Shown in pieces: positions 51,270 to 60,691 of a stretch of 64,000 bases of DNA; within the stretch, counting starts at the first letter, position 1; each line of letters begins with the position of its first letter. Below the pieces are notes generated by a model, which was not told the origin of the DNA, ran no database searches, and was given only the letters and a program-made list of their open reading frames with translations. Location of the stretch: assembly GCF_001643305.1 (NCBI RefSeq), contig NZ_LSGW01000044.1, positions 275,605-339,604 of the forward strand, given 5' to 3'. The translations under genes and the position numbers were made by a program. This stretch comes from Aeromonas salmonicida subsp. salmonicida. Its GTDB lineage: Bacteria > Pseudomonadota > Gammaproteobacteria > Enterobacterales > Aeromonadaceae.

Positions 51270-52667
51270 ATGGCCAAAACCCTTTATCAGAAAGTATTCG
51301 ACGCCCACGTGGTACGCGAAGTGGACGGCGAAACGCCGCTCATCTACATCGACCGCCACCTGGTACACGAAGTGACCAGCCCGCAGGCGTTCGATGGCCT
51401 GCGCGCCATGAACCGCCCGCTGCGTCGCCCGGATCTGACCTGGGCCACCATGGATCACAACGTCTCCACCACCACCAAGGACATCGCCGCCTCCGGCGAG
51501 ATGGCCCGCATCCAGATGGAGACGCTCGCCGACAACTGCAAGGAGTTCGGTGTTCGCCTCTACGATCTCAACCACAAGTATCAGGGGATCGTCCATGTGA
51601 TGGGCCCCGAGCTCGGCATCACATTGCCCGGCACCACCATCGTCTGCGGCGACTCCCACACCGCCACCCACGGTGCCTTCGGTTCCCTGGCCTTCGGTAT
51701 CGGCACCTCCGAAGTGGAACATGTGATGGCCACCCAGACCCTGAAACAGGGCCGCGCCAAGACAATGCGCATTTCGGTCAACGGCAAGCTGGCGGAGGGC
51801 ATCAGCGCCAAGGACGTGGTGCTGGCCATCATCGGCCAGGTTGGCCATGCCGGTGGTACCGGCTACGTGGTGGAATTCGCTGGCGAGGCCATTGCGGGCC
51901 TCTCCATGGAAGGGCGGATGACGGTGTGCAACATGGCCATCGAGCTGGGTGCCAAGGCGGGCATGATAGCCCCCGACCAGACCACCATCGACTACATCCG
52001 TGGCAAGGAGTTCGCCCCCAAGGGTGAATCACTGGATCAGGCCATCGCCTACTGGCTGAGCCTCAAGAGCGACCAGGGCGCCCACTTCGATGCCGAAGTG
52101 ATCCTCGACGCCGCCGATATCGCCCCGCAGGTCACCTGGGGTACCAACCCGGGCCAGGTGATTGCCGTCAATGAACCGATCCCGGCACCGGAATCCTTCA
52201 GCGATCTGATGGAGCAGCAATCCGCCCGCAAGGCGCTCGCCTACATGGACCTGCAACCGGGCCAGAAGCTCACCGATGTCGCCATCGACAAGGTGTTCAT
52301 CGGTTCTTGTACCAACAGCCGCATCGAGGATCTGCGTGCCGCCGCCGCCATCGCCCGTGGCCGCAAAGTCGCCGCTGGCGTACAAGCGCTGGTGGTACCG
52401 GGCTCCGAACAGGTGAAGGCCCAGGCTGAAGCCGAGGGTCTGGACAAGATCTTCCTCGAGGCGGGTTTTGAATGGCGTCTGCCCGGCTGTTCCATGTGTC
52501 TGGCCATGAACAACGACCGGCTGCAACCGGGGGAGCGCTGCGCCTCCACCAGCAACCGCAACTTCGAAGGGCGTCAGGGCCGTGCCGGCCGCACCCATCT
52601 GGTGAGCCCGGCCATGGCCGCCGCCGCCGCCGTCACCGGTCGCTTTGCCGACATTCGCGCACTGTAA
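51270..52667 (+). CDS. leuC: LeuC, isopropylmalate isomerase large subunit
   Basis: 465 residues of the aconitase family. The three cluster cysteines are in [10 protein letters not shown] and GCSMCLAMN, and [12 protein letters not shown] is present. It works with LeuD to isomerise 2- to 3-isopropylmalate. The ATG follows CAAGGAATACAGAGCA. Confidence 0.98.
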   Translation: MAKTLYQKVFDAHVVREVDGETPLIYIDRHLVHEVTSPQAFDGLRAMNRPLRRPDLTWATMDHNVSTTTKDIAASGEMARIQMETLADNCKEFGVRLYDLNHKYQGIVHVMGPELGITLPGTTIVCGDSHTATHGAFGSLAFGIGTSEVEHVMATQTLKQGRAKTMRISVNGKLAEGISAKDVVLAIIGQVGHAGGTGYVVEFAGEAIAGLSMEGRMTVCNMAIELGAKAGMIAPDQTTIDYIRGKEFAPKGESLDQAIAYWLSLKSDQGAHFDAEVILDAADIAPQVTWGTNPGQVIAVNEPIPAPESFSDLMEQQSARKALAYMDLQPGQKLTDVAIDKVFIGSCTNSRIEDLRAAAAIARGRKVAAGVQALVVPGSEQVKAQAEAEGLDKIFLEAGFEWRLPGCSMCLAMNNDRLQPGERCASTSNRNFEGRQGRAGRTHLVSPAMAAAAAVTGRFADIRAL

Positions 52668-52679
52668 GAGGAAATAGCG

Positions 52680-53279
52680 ATGACAGGATTCAAACAACAT
52701 AAAGGGATCGCCGTTCCCCTCGACAGCGCCAACGTCGACACCGACGCCATCATTCCCAAGCAGTTTTTGCAGAAGGTCAACCGCATCGGTTTTGGCAAGC
52801 ACCTGTTCCACGACTGGCGCTTTCTCGATGATGCGGGTCAGCAGCCCAATCCCGAGTTCGTGCTCAACCAGCCGCGCTATGCCGGTGCCAGCATCTTGCT
52901 GGCCCGGGAAAACTTTGGCTGCGGTTCGAGCCGTGAGCACGCCCCCTGGGCACTGGCGGATTACGGCTTCAAAACCCTGATCGCCTCAAGCTTTGCCGAT
53001 ATCTTCTATGGCAACGCCATCAACAACGGCCTGGTACCGGTGCGGTTGAAAGAAGAGGAGGTGGATCTCCTGTTCCAGCTGGTTGCCACACAGCCGGGCA
53101 TCGAAATCGAGGTGGATCTGGAAGCCAATCAGGTGCGTGCCGGCGAGCTCAGTTTTGGTTTCGAGATCGACGAGTTTCGTCGCTATTGCCTGCTCAACGG
53201 ACTGGATGCCATCGGTCTGACCCTGCAGCACGAGGCCACCATCAGCGCCTTCGAAGCAAAGCAGCCAAGCTGGATCTGA
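52680..53279 (+). CDS. leuD: LeuD, isopropylmalate isomerase small subunit
   Basis: 199 residues. The swivel-domain subunit, with [14 protein letters not shown] and [28 protein letters not shown] precedes the ATG. It is the last gene of leuABCD, followed by a terminator at 53339-53364. Confidence 0.98.
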   Translation: MTGFKQHKGIAVPLDSANVDTDAIIPKQFLQKVNRIGFGKHLFHDWRFLDDAGQQPNPEFVLNQPRYAGASILLARENFGCGSSREHAPWALADYGFKTLIASSFADIFYGNAINNGLVPVRLKEEEVDLLFQLVATQPGIEIEVDLEANQVRAGELSFGFEIDEFRRYCLLNGLDAIGLTLQHEATISAFEAKQPSWI

Positions 53280-53338
53280 ACTGATCGCATCCCCTTGTAA
53301 CAAGACGCGGCCATCAAAAATAAAGCGAGTAGAATCAA

Positions 53339-53364
53339 CAGGGAGCCTTGGCTCCCTGTTTTAT
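53339..53364 (+). terminator. Terminator after leuD
   Basis: CAGGGAGCC-TT-GGCTCCCTG then TTTTATTA. Confidence 0.85.
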
Positions 53365-53424
53365 TATCCCGCCGCCATGGGCGCCGATAGCGGGCTATCA
53401 CGACACCACCGACAGGAAAGGATA

Positions 53425-54354
53425 ATGAAGAGACCGACGGCTATCCCCCTGCTTTTCAGCTTGTTGTTCGCGCTTTCGGCAAGTGCCGGGCAGACCTATT
53501 TCAACAGCAACGGCGGTCAACTCAACGTCGGCTGGCAAGACAAGGAGGGCAAAGCCCAGCAGCTCAGCTATCGGCTGGACGCCGGCAAGTTGCCGCCGCT
53601 CATCGCCTATCGCCCTGCCCGTATGCAGGAGGACGTGTTGCAGAGCCTGCTGCAACAGGCCGGCACCGAATTTCCCGAGGTGCAATTCACCCTCTCCCGC
53701 CCCGATATGAAGCTGCACCTGAAGAGCCGCAATCAGGACAAAGCCCGGGAGGCTATGGCCTGGGCCACCCGCCAGCGCAGCAAGCTGGAGGCACAATGGC
53801 TCATGCAGCACTACTTCCAGCCCTTCACCCCGCCCGACGGCGGCCCAGCCATCAAGCAGGATCATGTACGCATCGCGCTGGAAAGCCGGGCCGAGCTGGC
53901 CCCGCTGGCCGAACAACTCAAACAGAAGGGCGCTACCGAGACGGAGGCTCGCCAGAAGACGGTGGCTCATATGCTCGACTTCATCCAGGCCATCCCCTAC
54001 CAGCTGCTCGACAGCCAGTCAGGACGCTCGGGCAAGGGCTTCTTGAGCCCCCGTCAGGTGTTGGAGCAGAACCGGGGGGATTGCGACAGCAAAGTTACCC
54101 TGATGGCGGCCATGCTGGCCCAGCTCTTTCCTGAATTGAAACAGGCCATGGTGTTCGTGCCGGGGCATGCTCTGCTGGGTGTCGCCCTGCCAGCCAAACC
54201 GGGCGACGAGACATTGATGTGGGAAGGCGAAAGCTATCTGTTGCTGGAACCGACCGGCCCGGGCCAGTTTGCGATGGGGCAAATAGCATCGACCAGCAAG
54301 ACGCTGATCGATAGCAAGCAACTGAACGTTAAGCCAGTTCAGGCCAGGGAATAA
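53425..54354 (+). CDS. Exported transglutaminase-like protein
   Basis: 309 residues with a signal peptide (MKRPTAIPLLFSLLFALSASA). The segment NRGDCDSKVTLMAAML followed by FVPGHALLGV places Cys and His as in transglutaminase-like (papain-fold) proteins, with a C-terminal LLEPTGPG that may supply the acidic residue. The substrate is unknown. ATG 53425 follows AGGAAAGGATA. The last 25 codons recur as a diverged copy downstream. Confidence 0.75.
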   Translation: MKRPTAIPLLFSLLFALSASAGQTYFNSNGGQLNVGWQDKEGKAQQLSYRLDAGKLPPLIAYRPARMQEDVLQSLLQQAGTEFPEVQFTLSRPDMKLHLKSRNQDKAREAMAWATRQRSKLEAQWLMQHYFQPFTPPDGGPAIKQDHVRIALESRAELAPLAEQLKQKGATETEARQKTVAHMLDFIQAIPYQLLDSQSGRSGKGFLSPRQVLEQNRGDCDSKVTLMAAMLAQLFPELKQAMVFVPGHALLGVALPAKPGDETLMWEGESYLLLEPTGPGQFAMGQIASTSKTLIDSKQLNVKPVQARE

Positions 54355-54508
54355 ACACGAGTCGGGTCACTCGGGTAAAGATCGATAACAAGCAGCCAAG
54401 TGGGCAACCCAAGGATTTAACTGGTGGCCAAATAGCATCGACCAGCAAGCGCTGGTCGATCGCAGGCAATGGCGTTTTCAGCCGGTTCAGGCCTGGGATT
54501 GAAACTCG
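54279..54508. repeat. Tandem duplication of the transglutaminase-like gene's 3' end
   Basis: AAATAGCATCGACCAGCAAG occurs at 54281 and 54430. The following 55 bases also align (CGCTGATCGAT / CGCTGGTCGAT; CCAGTTCAGGCC / CCGGTTCAGGCC; GGGAATAAACACG / GGGATTGAAACTCG). The offset is 149 bases. The second copy's end forms the last codons and stop of the convergent PilZ gene. Confidence 0.8.
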
Positions 54509-54777
54509 ATGGCGAGCAGCAGGCCATCCTCCTCCTCCAGCACCCGAATGATGCGGGCCAGGGCCTCGAACGGCGGCAACAGGTTGTTGTTGGTGGCCAG
54601 ACTGACCCGGATGGGCTGGCTGACATCGAGCTGATGCTCGGCGACGGCAATCCCCATGCCATTGGCGCTGAGATCCCGACAGACCCCCTCCAGCACTTGC
54701 TGTTGCTGAAAGACGGTGACGGGGGCGTTGATTATCATGCGCTGGAAGGCGCGTCTTTCCTTGGTACTGGTGATCAC
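54487..54777 (-). CDS. PilZ-domain protein
   Basis: 96 residues, a single PilZ domain. The cyclic di-GMP motifs RRAFQR (RxxxR) and DLSANGM (D/NxSxxG) are intact. It starts with GTG after GAGGATGTTCGC. Stand-alone PilZ proteins usually act as c-di-GMP-dependent adaptors of motility or exopolysaccharide. Its partner is unknown. Its last codons lie on DNA duplicated from the neighbouring gene's end. Confidence 0.85.
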   Translation of the reverse strand: MITSTKERRAFQRMIINAPVTVFQQQQVLEGVCRDLSANGMGIAVAEHQLDVSQPIRVSLATNNNLLPPFEALARIIRVLEEEDGLLLAIEFQSQA

Positions 54778-54873
54778 GCGAACATCCTCTGTTATGCCGA
54801 AGCCATCTCGATGGCCCGCAGGAACAATTGTGCTGGCCTCCCCCCAAGAACGTTAATACAATGCGGTTCGTTT

Positions 54874-54949
54874 CTCAAACGGGGTGCGGTTTACCGCTGA
54901 GATTATACCCGTGAACCTGATCCAGATAATGCTGGCGGAGGAATTTGAG
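54874..54949 (+). promoter_or_regulatory. TPP riboswitch (THI element)
   Basis: The stem CTCAAA (54874-54879) pairs with TTTGAG (54944-54949). Between them lie ACGGGGTGC, CTGAGATTATACCCGTGAACCTGATC split as CTGAGA..ACCCG..GAACCTGATC, and GATAATGCTGGCGGAGG, the signature bases of the thiamine pyrophosphate aptamer. It precedes thiBPQ and should lower expression when thiamine pyrophosphate is plentiful. Confidence 0.95.
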
Positions 54950-54951
54950 GC

Positions 54952-55049
54952 ATGGCGCTCATTTTTTGCGCTCTCATCCGCTGGCACCTCATGACTCATA
55001 GCAAGAAGTGCCATTGATGACATTTCCTCAGTTGGCACTTCACTACTAA
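54952..55049 (+). other. Two short coupled ORFs between the riboswitch and thiB
   Basis: A 21-codon frame (54952-55017, starting MALIFCALIRWHLM) has the aptamer's GGAGGA 9 bases upstream as a possible ribosome binding site. Its TGA overlaps by one base the ATG of a 10-codon frame (55017-55049, MTFPQLALHY). The second ends 16 bases before the thiB ATG. The DNA from 54982 repeats at 55033 as two GGCAC..GTGCC hairpins, each followed by TTGATGA, a duplicated thiB start. Translation is not shown. Confidence 0.4.
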
Positions 55050-55065
55050 CAGGGAGTGCCGCTTG

Positions 55066-56046
55066 ATGAAAACCCTGCTGCTGGTTGCCACCAGCCTGCT
55101 CAGTACCCAGGCCTTCGCGGCTGACACCCTCACCGTTTATACCTACAGCTCCTTCACCGCCAAATGGGGACCCGGTCCCAAGATCAAGCAGGCATTCGAG
55201 AAAGAGTGCGGTTGCAACCTCAATCTTGTGGCGCTGGAAGATGGCGTCGCCATCCTCAACCGGCTGCGGCTGGAAGGCAAACACAGCAAGGCCGATCTGG
55301 TGCTGGGGCTTGATGATGCCCTCATCAGCGAAGCCAAGCAGAGCGGCCTGTTCGCCCCGCACACGACCAAGCTCGATGGCATCAAGGTGCCGGGCGGCTG
55401 GCAGGATGACACCTTCGTCCCCTATGACTACGGCTACTTCGCCTTCGTCTACAACAAGGACAAACTCAAAGCGCCCCCCAAGAGCCTGAAAGAGCTGGTA
55501 GAACGCCCGGATCTCAAGGTGATCTATCAGGATCCCCGCACATCTACCCCGGGTCAGGGGCTGATGCTGTGGATGAAGTCCATTTATGGCGAGCAGGCGC
55601 CTGCCGCCTGGACCGAGCTTGCCAAGAAGACGGTCACTGTGACCAAGGGCTGGTCCGAAGCCTATGGCATGTTCCTCGATGGGGAAGCGGACATGGTACT
55701 CTCCTACACCAGCTCCCCCGCCTATCACCTGATTGCCGAGAACAAGCCCCAGTATCAGGCCGCCGCCTTCGAAGAGGGGCACTACCGTCAGGTGGAAGTG
55801 GCCGCCAAGCTGAAAAGCGCCAAACAGGGCAAGCTGGCCGACCAGTTTCTGCAGTTCATGATAAGCCCCGCCTTCCAGCAGGAGATCCCTGCCGGCAACT
55901 GGATGTATCCGGTGACAGATGCGCCGCTGCCCAAGGGCTTCGAGCAGATGATCACAGTCAGCAAGCCGCTGAGTTTCACCAGCGATGAGGTGGCCGCCAA
56001 TCGCAAGAACTGGATCCGCGAGTGGCTGCAAGCCGTCACCCAGTGA
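55066..56046 (+). CDS. thiB: ThiB, thiamine/TPP-binding protein
   Basis: A 326-residue periplasmic binding protein. Signal peptide MKTLLLVATSLLSTQAFA. The mature start DTLTVYTYSSFTAKWGPGP and the region VIYQDPRTSTPGQGLMLW are typical of TbpA/ThiB. GGGAGTGCCGCTTG precedes the ATG; an in-frame TTG one codon earlier is less likely. It is the first gene of thiBPQ. Confidence 0.96.
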   Translation: MKTLLLVATSLLSTQAFAADTLTVYTYSSFTAKWGPGPKIKQAFEKECGCNLNLVALEDGVAILNRLRLEGKHSKADLVLGLDDALISEAKQSGLFAPHTTKLDGIKVPGGWQDDTFVPYDYGYFAFVYNKDKLKAPPKSLKELVERPDLKVIYQDPRTSTPGQGLMLWMKSIYGEQAPAAWTELAKKTVTVTKGWSEAYGMFLDGEADMVLSYTSSPAYHLIAENKPQYQAAAFEEGHYRQVEVAAKLKSAKQGKLADQFLQFMISPAFQQEIPAGNWMYPVTDAPLPKGFEQMITVSKPLSFTSDEVAANRKNWIREWLQAVTQ

Positions 56047-57650
56047 GCACCAGCGTTCGTCCCCTCTGGTGGCTGCCGGGTAGCGCAGCCACCCTGTTGA
56101 TCCTGCTGTTGTCCCTGGGGCCGCTCGTCGCCCTGCTGTGGCAGGCCGGTTCGCTGGCCCCCCGCACCCTGCTGGCCGATCCCTATCTGCGCCATGTGCT
56201 GGGCTTCAGCCTGGGGCAGGCGCTGCTCTCCACCCTGCTGAGCTTAGGTGTAGCCATTCCGGTGGCAAGAGCGCTGGCGCGGCGCCGCTTCATTGGTCGA
56301 CTCCTGCTGCTCAAGCTGTTTGGGCTCTCCCTGGTGCTGCCAGTCATCATCGCCATCTTCGGCATAGTGGCGGTTCACGGCAAACAAGGCTGGCTATCGC
56401 AGCTGCTGCGCGGCCTGGGGCTGGATCCCGGCAACTACCTGTACGGCCTGTTTGGCATACTGCTGGCCCACGTCTTCTTCAACATGCCGCTGGCGGCGCG
56501 CCTCATGCTGCAGAGCATAGAGAGCATCCCCGAATCGAGCTGGCGTCTCGCCAGTCAGTTGGGCATGCGCTCCTCCCACATCTTCCGGCTGCTGGAGTGG
56601 CCGCTCATTCGCGGCATACTGCCGGGGCTTGCCAGCCTCATTTTCATGCTCTGCTTCACCAGCTTCACCACTGTGCTGGCGCTGGGGGGCGGACCCAGGT
56701 CCACCACGCTGGAGGTGGCCGTCTATCAGGCGCTGCGCTTTGATTTCGACCTCGCTACCGCCGGCGGCCTGGCGCTGGTGCAGTTGATCCTGACCGCCAC
56801 CCTGCTCCTGCTGCAACACAAGCTGCAGACCACACCGGCCAGCCGGATCAGCAGCCATCGCCCCTGTCTTCGACCGGATCGCCATCAACCGGGGACCGTG
56901 CTGGTGGATGCCGTGGCGCTCTGCACCGGGCTCGCCATCTTCCTGCCGCCTCTGCTGGCAATCCTGGTGGCCGGTTTCAATCCCGGCCTGCTGACGGCGC
57001 TGGCCTCGGCGCAGCTGTGGCAGGCCAGCGGCCAGTCGCTGCTGATCGCGCTGGCGGCGGGCACCCTGGCCACCCTGCTCGGCAGCGGCCTGCTGCTCAC
57101 CAGCCGTCACCTCAAGGTACGCACCCGTCAGCGGCGTGCCGCAGCCCTGTGGGAAGCCAGTGGATCCATGATCCTGATGATACCGGCGGTGGTGCTCTCC
57201 ACTGGCCTCTTCATCATGTTCATGCCCTTTACCGATGTCTTTGCCCTCGGCCCCTGGCTAGTGGTACTGGTCAACGCCCTGATGGCGCTGCCCTATGTGC
57301 TGCGCACCCTCTCAGCCCCCATGCAGCTGGTGGTGCGCCAGTACGATAGACTGGCCGACAGCCTGGGGGTGCGCGGTCTGCATCGCCTGCGGCTGGTGGA
57401 GTGGCCCCTGCTGCGCCGCCCGCTGGCACTGGCGATGGCGCTCTCGATGATACTGTCGCTCGGGGATCTCGGCGCCATCGCCATGTTTGGCAGCCAGGAG
57501 CTCACCACCCTGCCCTGGCTGCTCTATCAGCAGCTCGGCAGTTACCGGCTGACCGAGGCGGCCGCCACCGCACTGCTGCTGCTCACGCTCTGTTTTTCCC
57601 TGTTCTGGCTGGTAGAACGCGGGCTTGGAGGAAAAAATGCTGAACATTGA
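56043..57650 (+). CDS. thiP: ThiP, thiamine ABC transporter permease
   Basis: About 535 residues with roughly 12 membrane helices: two fused permease halves, each with an EAA-like loop (ESSWRLASQLGMRSSHIFRL and DRLADSLGVRGLHRLRLVEW). The GTG at 56043 overlaps the thiB stop as GTGA and gives the family length (536 in E. coli). A GTG 7 codons upstream is the alternative. Confidence 0.95.
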   Translation: MSTSVRPLWWLPGSAATLLILLLSLGPLVALLWQAGSLAPRTLLADPYLRHVLGFSLGQALLSTLLSLGVAIPVARALARRRFIGRLLLLKLFGLSLVLPVIIAIFGIVAVHGKQGWLSQLLRGLGLDPGNYLYGLFGILLAHVFFNMPLAARLMLQSIESIPESSWRLASQLGMRSSHIFRLLEWPLIRGILPGLASLIFMLCFTSFTTVLALGGGPRSTTLEVAVYQALRFDFDLATAGGLALVQLILTATLLLLQHKLQTTPASRISSHRPCLRPDRHQPGTVLVDAVALCTGLAIFLPPLLAILVAGFNPGLLTALASAQLWQASGQSLLIALAAGTLATLLGSGLLLTSRHLKVRTRQRRAAALWEASGSMILMIPAVVLSTGLFIMFMPFTDVFALGPWLVVLVNALMALPYVLRTLSAPMQLVVRQYDRLADSLGVRGLHRLRLVEWPLLRRPLALAMALSMILSLGDLGAIAMFGSQELTTLPWLLYQQLGSYRLTEAAATALLLLTLCFSLFWLVERGLGGKNAEH

Positions 57651-58332
57651 TGGGCTGGTCACCAGCTACCCCGATTGGCGAGTCAGCTTCAGCGCGACCC
57701 TGCCCAAGGGAGAGATCACCGCGCTGATAGGGCCAAGCGGGGCGGGCAAGTCGACCCTGCTTGGCATGATCGCCGGTTTCGTGCCGGTGGAGTCAGGCAC
57801 CCTCAGCTTCGACGGCGAAGATCTGCTGCCGCTGGGGCCTGCCGAGCGGCCGGTCACTACCCTGTTTCAGGATCACAACCTCTTCCTGCACCTGTCGGTG
57901 TTCGACAATATCGCCATCGGTCTGCCCCCGGGCCTGCGTTTGAGCCCGGCTCAGCAGGCGCAGGTGAAACAGGCCGCAGAGCGGGTCGGCCTTGGCGACA
58001 TGCTGGCACGGCTGCCGGAGCAGCTCTCCGGCGGCCAGCAACAGCGGGTCGGGCTGGCGCGCGCCTTGGTGCGTGGCAAGCCCTTGCTGCTGCTGGATGA
58101 GCCTTTCTCGGCGCTCGATCCCGCCCTGCGCCGGGAGATGCTGGCGGAGGTGGCCAGGCTTGCCTGCGAGCAGGGCATCACTGTGCTGATGGTCTCTCAC
58201 AATCCGGAAGATGCGCAACTCATCGCCGATCAGGTGCTGTTCGTCGATGAGGGCCGCATCGCCCTGCAGGGCACACCCGATATACTGCAAAACAGCGATC
58301 ATCCCGGCCTGCTGCGCTACCTTGGGCAATGA
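57637..58332 (+). CDS. thiQ: ThiQ, thiamine ABC transporter ATPase
   Basis: 231 residues. Walker A GPSGAGKST, Q-loop TLFQDHNLF, signature LSGGQQQRVGLARAL, Walker B LLLLDEPFSALD and the switch His in MVSHN. ATG 57637 follows GGAGGAAAAA and overlaps the thiP end. The terminator at 58363-58395 ends the operon. Confidence 0.96.
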   Translation: MLNIDGLVTSYPDWRVSFSATLPKGEITALIGPSGAGKSTLLGMIAGFVPVESGTLSFDGEDLLPLGPAERPVTTLFQDHNLFLHLSVFDNIAIGLPPGLRLSPAQQAQVKQAAERVGLGDMLARLPEQLSGGQQQRVGLARALVRGKPLLLLDEPFSALDPALRREMLAEVARLACEQGITVLMVSHNPEDAQLIADQVLFVDEGRIALQGTPDILQNSDHPGLLRYLGQ

Positions 58333-58362
58333 CCCCGGGACGCTTAACCGGCGATGGGATCA

Positions 58363-58395
58363 AAAAAGGGGAAGCCGCTTGGCTTCCCCTTTTTC
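58363..58395. terminator. Bidirectional terminator between thiQ and the PhoH-like gene
   Basis: AAAAAAGGGGAAGCC-GCTT-GGCTTCCCCTTTTT, with A and T runs on both sides. Confidence 0.9.
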
Positions 58396-58416
58396 ATATG
58401 AAGATAGTCAGTTAAA

Positions 58417-59787
58417 TCAGAGGTTTTCCTCAGCGAAGGAGGCGAGCTTGCTGCGCACCACCCCGTTCAGGAAGATGTTGGCACTGCCGTCGAAACCCTT
58501 GAAACGCTCGACTATGTAGGTCAGACCCGAGGTCACCGGACTCAGGTAGTTGGAGTCGATCTGGGCCAGGTTGCCGGAGCAGACGATCTTGGTCCCCTCG
58601 CCGCAACGGGTGATGATGGTCTTGATCTGGGACGCGGTCAGGTTCTGGCACTCGTCCAGCAGCACGAAGGTGTTCTGGATGCTGCGCCCGCGCATGAAGT
58701 TGACCGATTTGAACTGGATGTTGGCCTTCTCCATGATGTAGCTCAGCGAGCCGCTCATGTTCTCGTCCTGCTTGTGCAGCACCTCCAGGGTATCTGTCAC
58801 CGCCGCCAGCCAGGGCATCATCTTCTCTTCTTCGGTGCCGGGCAGGAAGCCGATGCTCTCGGCGATTTCCGGGGTATTGCGGGTGACGATGACTTTCTCG
58901 TAAATCCCCTTCTCAATCACCAGCTCCAGTGCGGCAGCCATGGCCAGCAAGGTCTTGCCGCAACCGGCCGGGCCGGTCAGGATCACCAGATAGATGTGCG
59001 GATCGAGCAGGGCATCCAGCGCCATGCCCTGATAGACGTTCTTGGGATGGACACCCCAGGCCTTGCGTGACATCAGCCGCTCACGGCCCAGATCCTTGAT
59101 GCGGATCTTGTGGCCATCGTTGCTCAATACCCGGGCGGCGAAGAAGTTCTCCTCGTCGAGCAGGTACTGATTGACGTGTACTCCCTCGAGCAAGTTCGAG
59201 TCGATCACATGGACGGTATCGCGGCCATGGGTCTCGCTGTCACACTCGCCGACCCGCTCCCAGAAACTGCCGGGCACCACCTGAAAGCCTTTGGCCAGCA
59301 GACGGATATCGTCGATCAGCTGGTCGCTGCGATAATCCTCGACGTGCGCCAACCCGGCCCCCTTGGCCTTGAGGCGCATGTTGATGTCCTTGGTCACCAG
59401 CACCACCTGGCGTTTCATCTCATGCTTTTGCAGATAGAGGGCCGCGTTGATGATGCGGTTGTCCGCCTCCTTGTCGGTGAACACCTCGGCATCCTGGGGC
59501 AGATGGTGGTCACTGAAGATACAGATATTGCCGCTCGCCTCACCCGCCAGCGGTACGCCCTGGGTGATCTGCTCCGGCGTTGCATCGCGAAACACGTCTT
59601 CCAGCGCACGAATGGCCACCCGCGCATCGCGGCTGACATCCTTGTGGCGATCCTTGATGTTGTCGAGCTCTTCCAGCACCGTCATGGGGATGAGCACGTC
59701 GTGCTCTTTGAAGGAGTAGATGGCGAGGGGTTCGTGAAGCAGAACATTGGTATCCAGGATAAACAGCTTTCGGTCCGTATTGTCCAT
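58417..59787 (-). CDS. PIN domain-PhoH family ATPase
   Basis: 456 residues. The N-terminal PIN nuclease domain (LFILDTNVLLHEP; acidic residues in PMTVLEELD and IFSDH) is fused to a PhoH ATPase domain with Walker A LTGPAGCGKTLLAMA and Walker B NTFVLLDECQN. Such PhoH2/YlaK-type proteins are proposed RNA helicase-nucleases. ATG 59787 follows AAGGAGGATGCTT. It stands alone and is convergent with thiBPQ. Confidence 0.9.
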   Translation of the reverse strand: MDNTDRKLFILDTNVLLHEPLAIYSFKEHDVLIPMTVLEELDNIKDRHKDVSRDARVAIRALEDVFRDATPEQITQGVPLAGEASGNICIFSDHHLPQDAEVFTDKEADNRIINAALYLQKHEMKRQVVLVTKDINMRLKAKGAGLAHVEDYRSDQLIDDIRLLAKGFQVVPGSFWERVGECDSETHGRDTVHVIDSNLLEGVHVNQYLLDEENFFAARVLSNDGHKIRIKDLGRERLMSRKAWGVHPKNVYQGMALDALLDPHIYLVILTGPAGCGKTLLAMAAALELVIEKGIYEKVIVTRNTPEIAESIGFLPGTEEEKMMPWLAAVTDTLEVLHKQDENMSGSLSYIMEKANIQFKSVNFMRGRSIQNTFVLLDECQNLTASQIKTIITRCGEGTKIVCSGNLAQIDSNYLSPVTSGLTYIVERFKGFDGSANIFLNGVVRSKLASFAEENL

Positions 59788-59948
59788 AAGCATCCTCCTT
59801 GGCACTGAAGGTGCCACGTGTGTGAATCTCAGATGTCATTGAAACCACACGAGCGTGACAGTTTTATTACCCCCAACGCTACGCCCGATTTTACTATCGT
59901 GCAACAAATCGCTTGAGCGGCAGGATCGTTCGAACAGAAAAGCAGCAA

Positions 59949-59980
59949 TAAAAAAGACCGGCTCTGTGGCCGGTCTTGTT
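59949..59980 (-). terminator. Terminator of nrdJab
   Basis: On the minus strand AAGACCGGCC-ACAGA-GCCGGTCTTTTTTATT, just after the nrdJb stop. Confidence 0.88.
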
Positions 59981-59998
59981 CAAGTGCTCAGTGGCTTG

Positions 59999-60682
59999 TC
60001 AGCCACACTTGGAGTCACCGCAGTTGAGACAGGTCATGCAGCCATCCTTTTGCACCAGCGCCTTGGTATTGCACTTGTAGCAGAGTGCCGCACTGGCCGG
60101 GAAACCACTGCCGGCCTGCTGTTCTTCGGCCTGCTGTGGGAGCTGCAATTCAGCCTGTTTCTCGGCCAGAAATGCCTGCTGATGCTCATCCAGCCCCGGC
60201 AGCTTGATCATGCCGATCTCAGTGAGATGGGTCTCGATCACGTTTCCAATTTCGGCGATAAGGGAGGGAACATACTTGCCCTTGTTCCAATAGCCGCCCT
60301 TGGGATCGAACACGGATCTCAGCTCCTCCACCAGGAAAGTGACATCCCCGCCCTTGCGAAACACCGCCGAGATGATGCGGGTCAGCGCCACTATCCACTG
60401 ATAGTGTTCCAGACTCTTGGAGTTGATGAAGATCTCGAACGGGCGACGGGTCTCGTGAACCGTGCCCTCGTTGAGAATGATGTCGTTGATGGTGATGAAC
60501 AGCGAGTGCTCGGAGACATGCTCCGGCGTCTTCAGCTTGTAGGTGGTGCCCATCAGCCGCTCCGGGCGCAGCACCGTCTCGTGCATGTGCACCACGTCAT
60601 CCTGCGGGGCCAGATCTTCCTGCGGCTCATCCCGGGTTTTCACCTTGTAGGCGACGATTTTCTTGTCGATCTTCTTGACCAT
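59999..60682 (-). CDS. nrdJb: NrdJb, C-terminal component of split class II ribonucleotide reductase
   Basis: 227 residues. In the known Pseudomonas system NrdJa carries the catalytic barrel, and NrdJb supplies the C-terminal region with a cysteine-rich tail that re-reduces the active site. Here the tail CYKCNTKALVQKDGCMTCLN then CGDSKCG is intact. It starts 9 bases after the nrdJa stop, so the two are co-expressed. The N-terminus KKIDKKIVAYKVKTRDEP is typical. Confidence 0.9.
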   Translation of the reverse strand: MVKKIDKKIVAYKVKTRDEPQEDLAPQDDVVHMHETVLRPERLMGTTYKLKTPEHVSEHSLFITINDIILNEGTVHETRRPFEIFINSKSLEHYQWIVALTRIISAVFRKGGDVTFLVEELRSVFDPKGGYWNKGKYVPSLIAEIGNVIETHLTEIGMIKLPGLDEHQQAFLAEKQAELQLPQQAEEQQAGSGFPASAALCYKCNTKALVQKDGCMTCLNCGDSKCG

Positions 60683-60691
60683 AATCTGTTC

